A stretch of DNA of 10,737 nucleotides from Candidatus Parcubacteria bacterium (lineage in GTDB: Bacteria; Patescibacteriota; Minisyncoccia; Phycocordibacterales; Zambryskibacteraceae). The notes under the pieces are model-generated. The model was not told the origin of the DNA. It did not search any database and saw nothing but the letters and a program-made list of their open reading frames with translations. A program made the position numbers and the translations under genes. Every line of letters starts with the position of its first letter. Position 1 is the stretch's first letter. This document shows positions 6,306 through 10,737 of the stretch, piece by piece. The stretch is taken from positions 1 through 10,737 of the forward strand of contig JAIFWL010000007.1 in NCBI GenBank assembly GCA_019661845.1, written 5' to 3'.

Positions 6306-8348
6306 TTATTTGAAACTCTTAGGAGATGTAGCCCATGCTGTGAGGTAGAATACGCCAGCAATGATGTAAAGCGCCTTCAAGCCGAAGATCATGGAAGCAT
6401 ATTCCAGGAATCCCCCCGTAACGGCACCAGCGAGATTTACTCCATACATCTTGCCCACATCTTCCTGCCTTACATGCTTGAAACTGATAGAGAAGGCAAT
6501 AGCAGCGAAGAATATAGGTAAGACTCTAACCAGAGAGGAGCATAGAGCTCTTAGCCAGAAGTTGAGGCCGAGGAATATGCTTGAGGGTAAAAGGTAATTT
6601 ATAAGAAGGCTCAAGATGATAAGACCATATATAATGCTTACCCTTTTAAATTCTAATTTAGACACTAAAACATTCGACAAATACAACATGATAAATATGG
6701 CTCCGAACACAAAGCTGTTTACTATCCAGGTAGAACCGAAGAGGAGTGATAGAGTGGTAACCGTCTTAGTCTCGAGTAGTAGGAAGGCTGCCCCAAGACT
6801 GAAGAAGTTTAGAGATTGCCTATTAAGTAATTTCCTCTTCTCTTTTACAAACAAGGTTATGCTCAATACAGAGAGCCCAAGCAGAACTAGAATAGCCTTG
6901 ATGTAATGCGTAGGTATAGATTTCTTATATAGATATAAGTATGGCCAGTCATCAGTAGGGATAACATCTGGAGTGGTGCTATTCGGTATGAGCTTAAAAA
7001 CCATCCCTCCTCTAATATGAATCTCGTCATGTATTAGTGAATCCCTTAACCCCGGCCCAGCGACGAATACGGTATTAAACAACACACTATCTCCTACATA
7101 AGTAGCATGGGGTACATCAGAGAATGATTCGCCGACTAGATTTTGCAATCTAATAGCCAACTCTGGCACGCCTGCAGAGAAGAGCATTACAGCTACGCCA
7201 TCTGGATTGAGATGATGCTTAACATCTTCAAGTGACTCCTTGGTATAAACGAAGTTATCCAAGTGAACAGTCGACTTGGCAGAGAGTAGAGCGTGTGAGT
7301 CTAGGGTCACCATAATAATCATGTCGTACTTCTTATCACTCTTCTTGAGGAAGGAGCGCGCATCGTCAATGATTAAATTAACTCTCTCATCTTGATAGGG
7401 CTTGGCTGGATTCTTCTCCATTCCAAGCTTCGCAATAGTTGGGTCAATCTCTACGGCGTCTATGTGTTCTGCCCCGGCCACCTCTGCGATTGTCACGTCA
7501 TTGCCTGTGCCAGCGCCTAGTATTAGTAAATTCTTAGGTTGTTTAAAGTAGTAAGGGAAAAGGTACTTTGCTTGGAAGTACGGGTCTTTGTTGAAATCGA
7601 GAATCCCTTGGTGGAAGAAACGATTAACGAAGAGAGTCATAGCATACTGACCTTGTTCATCTTCCTTTGTATTAATAGAGTAGTAAGGTGACCAAATTGT
7701 TTGGCTTCCTGATTGTTGCACCAGAATAAGTGTAATAACAAGACAAATAATGGCGAAGCCTCGTGCTAAGTGATTCTGACGCAATAGCCACAGAGTAATA
7801 CCAGCAATTATCACGAACCATGCTACTGGAGTACCGACGAATCCCCCTACAAATGTTGTGAAGCTGAAAACAGCCACTCCCGCTAACCCACCCAAGAGTG
7901 TAGTGCCATATGCCTTAAGCGCTACCTCCTCCTCCATAAGTCGAGCAATCTTATAGCCTACGAGAGTGAAGAGTCCTGCTACTAATATATAAACCAAGGT
8001 TAAGACGAAAATAATATTTACCTTGAATGGGGAATCATGAATAGTATTCAAAGAATAAATGTAATTCCAATTCCACTCTCCTCCTGCCGATGTGAGAATG
8101 GAATCCACGAATCGTAAGGATACTATTACAGCTATAAAGATAGTGAGAGCAGGAGGGAAGAGATTGAACAAATCATTCTTCCTCTTAGTTAAGATCGCAC
8201 CCAATCCCCAACCGAGAAATGCTGCAATTAATACTAGATTCTGGAAGTACCAGATGGCTAAGACATTTGCCGGCAAGAAACGTATAAGAGTTAACTCTAA
8301 GAATAAGCCTAGGAAACTCGCACAGAATAATGAGAGTTTATTTTGCAT
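6306..8348 (-). CDS. Polytopic membrane protein with spermidine-synthase-like core
   Basis: This 680-aa protein has three parts. Residues 1-215 contain about six membrane helices (for example LGLFLELTLIRFLP, VNIIFVLTLVYILVAGLF). Residues about 225-475 form a cytosolic class I SAM-fold domain of spermidine-synthase type: LLILGAGTGNDVT (274-286), AVEIDP (298-303, with E300 as likely cofactor-binding acid), DDARSFL (328-334) and YDMIIMVTLDSH (341-352). This domain ends with TDDWPYLYLY (465-474). Residues about 480-680 have further helices and a GAAFLLLETK...LLFGSTW segment (519-541), which I recognise from this membrane spermidine-synthase-like family. The usual aspartate pair for polyamine substrates is not clear: TLDSH replaces the DxxD-type segment. 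The true reaction (aminopropyl or methyl transfer, or other) is therefore unknown. The start overlaps the GT-C gene stop by 11 nt, without a Shine-Dalgarno. Confidence 0.8.
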   Translation of the reverse strand: MQNKLSLFCASFLGLFLELTLIRFLPANVLAIWYFQNLVLIAAFLGWGLGAILTKRKNDLFNLFPPALTIFIAVIVSLRFVDSILTSAGGEWNWNYIYSLNTIHDSPFKVNIIFVLTLVYILVAGLFTLVGYKIARLMEEEVALKAYGTTLLGGLAGVAVFSFTTFVGGFVGTPVAWFVIIAGITLWLLRQNHLARGFAIICLVITLILVQQSGSQTIWSPYYSINTKEDEQGQYAMTLFVNRFFHQGILDFNKDPYFQAKYLFPYYFKQPKNLLILGAGTGNDVTIAEVAGAEHIDAVEIDPTIAKLGMEKNPAKPYQDERVNLIIDDARSFLKKSDKKYDMIIMVTLDSHALLSAKSTVHLDNFVYTKESLEDVKHHLNPDGVAVMLFSAGVPELAIRLQNLVGESFSDVPHATYVGDSVLFNTVFVAGPGLRDSLIHDEIHIRGGMVFKLIPNSTTPDVIPTDDWPYLYLYKKSIPTHYIKAILVLLGLSVLSITLFVKEKRKLLNRQSLNFFSLGAAFLLLETKTVTTLSLLFGSTWIVNSFVFGAIFIMLYLSNVLVSKLEFKRVSIIYGLIILSLLINYLLPSSIFLGLNFWLRALCSSLVRVLPIFFAAIAFSISFKHVRQEDVGKMYGVNLAGAVTGGFLEYASMIFGLKALYIIAGVFYLTAWATSPKSFK

Positions 8349-10281
8349 TTAAAACGTTTAGAAGTTTTTGTGCGTCAACCCGTTCTGGATTTATACTAAG
8401 AGACTTTAGAAGAGCGGCTCGTGCGTTATCTGGTCGACTGAGTTTAGCATATGCTGCACCAAGGAAACTGTAGGCCTCAGCAGTTCTCTGTCCTAGGCTA
8501 ATAGCTTTGTCTAGAAACATTACCGCCAAGAGTGGGCTTCTTGGATCGGTCTTGTTAAGCTCCCACTCACCTAGGATCATCCATATTCTAGGCTTATCGG
8601 GCCAGCGCGAGACAATATCAAGAAATACCTTTGTTCCTAAATCTGTTAAACCTAATAGATTAAAGGTGTCTGCCGCAGTTACCATGTCCTCGTAATCTCC
8701 TGAGTTGGTAAGATACTTTAATCGCTCTGGGGCATTCTCTGGAGTAATACCAGCATTTTGTATAACTTCCATATTCCTTGGTAAATTCCTCACCAAGATA
8801 ATATTGTACTGGTCTACATAGACAAAGACCCACTCCGGATCGTGGACTCTCCGCCAAATAAACTCTCTCACATTATCTCCCTGATCGTACTGGCCGAAGA
8901 AGATAACATTGAAATCATACTTCTTAAGCATCTCCTGCCAGACCTTTTCATCAGCCACCATTGGATTCACTGTCTCTTCAAAGAATTTGGTTGAAAATGC
9001 TTCTGGTCGGTTATCCATGAAGACCTTCTCATCTGGATACAAATAAAACAAGAGATAACTCCCAGCATCATAATCATTTAGTATTGGGCCCTTAAGATTA
9101 TGCTCTTTGAAAAAGTTTATCGAATCTTCCGATCGAGGAGCAAGCCCTAAGCCTCTATAAGCACTTGAGGTGTGAGAGACAATAAGCACTAGAGCCAAAC
9201 TTAATGCAATAGGAAGAAGATATGTAATGAATTTCCTCCATTCTTCCTTCTCCCTAATAAGCTTCTCCAAGACAACTGAGCCTGCAATAAGTAAAATGAC
9301 GCTGAAAAGAGAGATCGCTCTAAGTAGAAGCAAGCTAGAGAGAATTGTGGCGAGACTTGCTAAGAGATAGAAGGATGGGAAAGATGAGACTTGATACTTC
9401 TTCTTCCGATAAATATAACCAAGCACAACGAATCCTAATATCAAAAGGGTGGCGATGGGCCAGAATATAGCAACAGCTGGATCAGCGAAGTACGTAGCCC
9501 CCCTGATAAAATTGGGTATAGTAACATTCTCACTTACCTTAACCCCATAACTATTGAAAATATTGAGTGGGTAAAGCGCGCCAGACAAGCCATTGGGGTT
9601 TAATAGACAAGCTACGACTACAGCTAGGAGTAACCATTCAAGCCTTCTAGAGATCGAGTCCTTTCGCTCAATAAGTTGCTGGAGTAAGTATCCTCCAACT
9701 AAAGCAGGGCCGACGAAGAAGAAAATATGAGTATTCACCCAGATAACTTGTAGAGGTATGAGCCACCATAAGAGATTGGTATGAGGCTTCTCCTCAATCT
9801 TACTGAAGATAAAAAGAAATATGGCGATAAAAAGATAGGTAAAAGCCTCTGGCCTTACCCCCGTACGTTCACTCAGGATAATTACGGCCGGGATAGACAA
9901 GAGAGCAACAACCGAGAACTGCGCGTACTTCAAAGCTGTTAGAAACAGTATAGAAAATGCTGAGAGAAGAATAAGGATATTGAAAAGTGATAACCCACTC
10001 CACCCAGAGATCAGGAAGATTGGGTAAATGATAACTCCATATAGCCAGTGATGGTTAATGAAGGTTTGATTTGGTTCAGTGTATGAATAAACATTTTTAT
10101 AAAGAACATCGAAATTGCCACCTAGAACTTGCTTACCATTCTCAAGGTGCCTAGGAAGGTCATCGCCGTACGGTAAGGCCATTTTGTGAAATATAGATAT
10201 TCCATACAACACGAGTAGCAACACGAAAATAGCTATCTTCGTGTATTTTATAACTTTAGAGTTTCCTAGAATTGACTTCAT
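8338..10281 (-). CDS. GT-C-like multi-pass membrane protein with C-terminal TPR
   Basis: This 647-aa protein has about ten to twelve membrane helices across residues 13-370. The first extracytoplasmic loop has the acidic motif YGDDLPRHLENGK (38-50, D40/D41 and H45), then SYTEP and NHHWLYGV (76-83). This is the layout of GT-C glycosyltransferases, in which loop-1 acids act on lipid-phosphate sugars. GVRPEAFTYL (141-150) follows a later helix. Residues about 374-505 form a soluble domain (NFFKEHNLKGPILNDYDAGS, VFMDNRPEAF). Residues about 520-640 hold two or three TPR-like repeats (AEAYSFLGAAYAKLSRPDNA), probably for protein contacts. It likely transfers a sugar from a polyprenyl carrier to a surface glycan or protein; substrate and activity are inference. 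The ATG overlaps the upstream gene by 26 nt and has no Shine-Dalgarno. Confidence 0.75.
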   Translation of the reverse strand: MKSILGNSKVIKYTKIAIFVLLLVLYGISIFHKMALPYGDDLPRHLENGKQVLGGNFDVLYKNVYSYTEPNQTFINHHWLYGVIIYPIFLISGWSGLSLFNILILLSAFSILFLTALKYAQFSVVALLSIPAVIILSERTGVRPEAFTYLFIAIFLFIFSKIEEKPHTNLLWWLIPLQVIWVNTHIFFFVGPALVGGYLLQQLIERKDSISRRLEWLLLAVVVACLLNPNGLSGALYPLNIFNSYGVKVSENVTIPNFIRGATYFADPAVAIFWPIATLLILGFVVLGYIYRKKKYQVSSFPSFYLLASLATILSSLLLLRAISLFSVILLIAGSVVLEKLIREKEEWRKFITYLLPIALSLALVLIVSHTSSAYRGLGLAPRSEDSINFFKEHNLKGPILNDYDAGSYLLFYLYPDEKVFMDNRPEAFSTKFFEETVNPMVADEKVWQEMLKKYDFNVIFFGQYDQGDNVREFIWRRVHDPEWVFVYVDQYNIILVRNLPRNMEVIQNAGITPENAPERLKYLTNSGDYEDMVTAADTFNLLGLTDLGTKVFLDIVSRWPDKPRIWMILGEWELNKTDPRSPLLAVMFLDKAISLGQRTAEAYSFLGAAYAKLSRPDNARAALLKSLSINPERVDAQKLLNVLNAK

Positions 10282-10737
10282 CGTAAATCATCTTAGATAG
10301 TCCCCCGATTACACTTGCGAGCTTCTCCATATCACCTCCTCGCACCATTATACAGACAAGGTAAGGATTCTTTGGGTAATACACGATGCCACAATCCTGG
10401 AGCTGCTTAACACCATTCCCAGCATCTCTCTCGCCAAACTTGTGAGCCACATTCATGCCTTGTGGCAAACCTGCTTCTAACCCTTGATGGAAATTAGTTC
10501 GACTCAAGAGTTCCAGAGCCTTTTCTGAAGTTTCCTTTAAGTCAAAGAAGGAAGCATAGTAGAGTTGAGGGAAAATAGAGGCATACGACTTAACAGTGAC
10601 AACATCCTCTGTTGGATTATTAGGATCGACTATACCCAAGTCCCAGAAGGTCTCTGTCAATAAATCTTCATTTGGTGAACGCTCATGTAGATAAGAAAGT
10701 AGGGCAAAGTAAGCTTGATTATCAGAATCATCCCCCC
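10256..10737 (-). CDS. Class A beta-lactamase-fold serine hydrolase, 5' end off the window
   Basis: The frame enters at the right edge without a start codon; the TTG at 10660 is an internal Leu, so the gene is partial. About 159 residues are visible, from the SDN box (Ser-Asp-Asn at 10726..10718, in DDSDNQAYFALLSYL) to the stop at 10256. A KFG box (10441..10433, in MNVAHKFGERDAG) stands where beta-lactamases have KTG. It is followed by the terminal strands YLVCIMVRGG and a closing helix (LASVIGGLSKMIYDEVN). The nucleophile SxxK is expected upstream, outside the window. I see no ExxLN omega-loop between SDN and KFG, so the deacylating Glu of true class A beta-lactamases seems absent. The protein is more likely a peptidoglycan-directed DD-peptidase-like or inactive family member (Beta-lactamase2 type) than a resistance enzyme. 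It probably acts outside the cytoplasmic membrane. Confidence 0.8.
   Translation of the reverse strand, partial: GDDSDNQAYFALLSYLHERSPNEDLLTETFWDLGIVDPNNPTEDVVTVKSYASIFPQLYYASFFDLKETSEKALELLSRTNFHQGLEAGLPQGMNVAHKFGERDAGNGVKQLQDCGIVYYPKNPYLVCIMVRGGDMEKLASVIGGLSKMIYDEVNSRKL

Noticed and set aside
6282..6360. A promoter before the 113-aa gene, from a TATTAT hexamer in the 24-nt gap
   Set aside because: No -35-like hexamer stands at 16-18 nt, and AT-rich sequence makes such hexamers common by chance.
6306..8348. Annotation as speE, a polyamine synthase
   Set aside because: The fold fits, but the polyamine-binding acidic segment is not recognisable and the domain is embedded between membrane regions, so the symbol would overstate what is known.
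10256..10660. A complete 134-aa gene starting at the TTG at 10660
   Set aside because: The frame stays open to the right edge, and the SDN box of the same fold lies upstream of this TTG, so it is an internal codon of a longer gene.

Overview
The window looks like a piece of a Patescibacteria (Candidate Phyla Radiation, Parcubacteria-like) genome. This is inferred from recognised protein families, not from any marker gene. The dockerin protein with signal peptide, FN3 domain and poly-Gly linker, the short cohesin-like membrane proteins, the membrane-embedded spermidine-synthase-like protein and the small N-anchored protein are all types I associate with that group. GC is in the low-to-mid 40s percent in the few lines sampled. 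TGA acts as a normal stop at natural gene ends, so the standard bacterial code fits and the Gracilibacteria/SR1 code does not.

All ten genes are on the minus strand, so the window reads right to left. They form one very compact block: seven of nine junctions overlap, and the other two gaps are 10 and 24 nt. In transcription order they are: (1) a class A beta-lactamase-fold serine hydrolase, 5' end off the right edge; (2) a GT-C-like multi-pass membrane protein with a TPR tail; (3) a polytopic membrane protein with a spermidine-synthase/methyltransferase core; (4) a 113-aa N-anchored protein; (5) a secreted FN3, poly-Gly and dockerin protein; (6) a cohesin-like protein with a C-terminal membrane helix but no signal peptide; (7) a signal peptide, cohesin, TM and cytoplasmic helix protein; (8) a signal peptide, cohesin, two Ig-like modules and TM protein; (9) a GT4 glycosyltransferase; (10) a class I SAM methyltransferase, 3' end off the left edge. 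I saw no RNA genes, mobile elements, CRISPR arrays or convincing terminators.

The centre (1671-5962) is the most interesting part: one dockerin gene followed directly by three different membrane-anchored cohesin-like genes. The likely reading, which is inference, is a non-cellulosomal cell-surface assembly in which the secreted dockerin protein docks onto one or more membrane-bound cohesins. No carbohydrate-degrading enzyme is present, so this is not a cellulosome. The flanking GT-C, GT4 and methyltransferase genes suggest glycan or glycoprotein decoration of the surface, but the window does not prove a link.

Two details in this block deserve attention. The first cohesin gene lacks any export signal and starts in the -1 frame at the dockerin stop codon. 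The third cohesin gene starts at TTG, overlapping the stop of a five-codon frame that carries the better-placed Shine-Dalgarno sequence.
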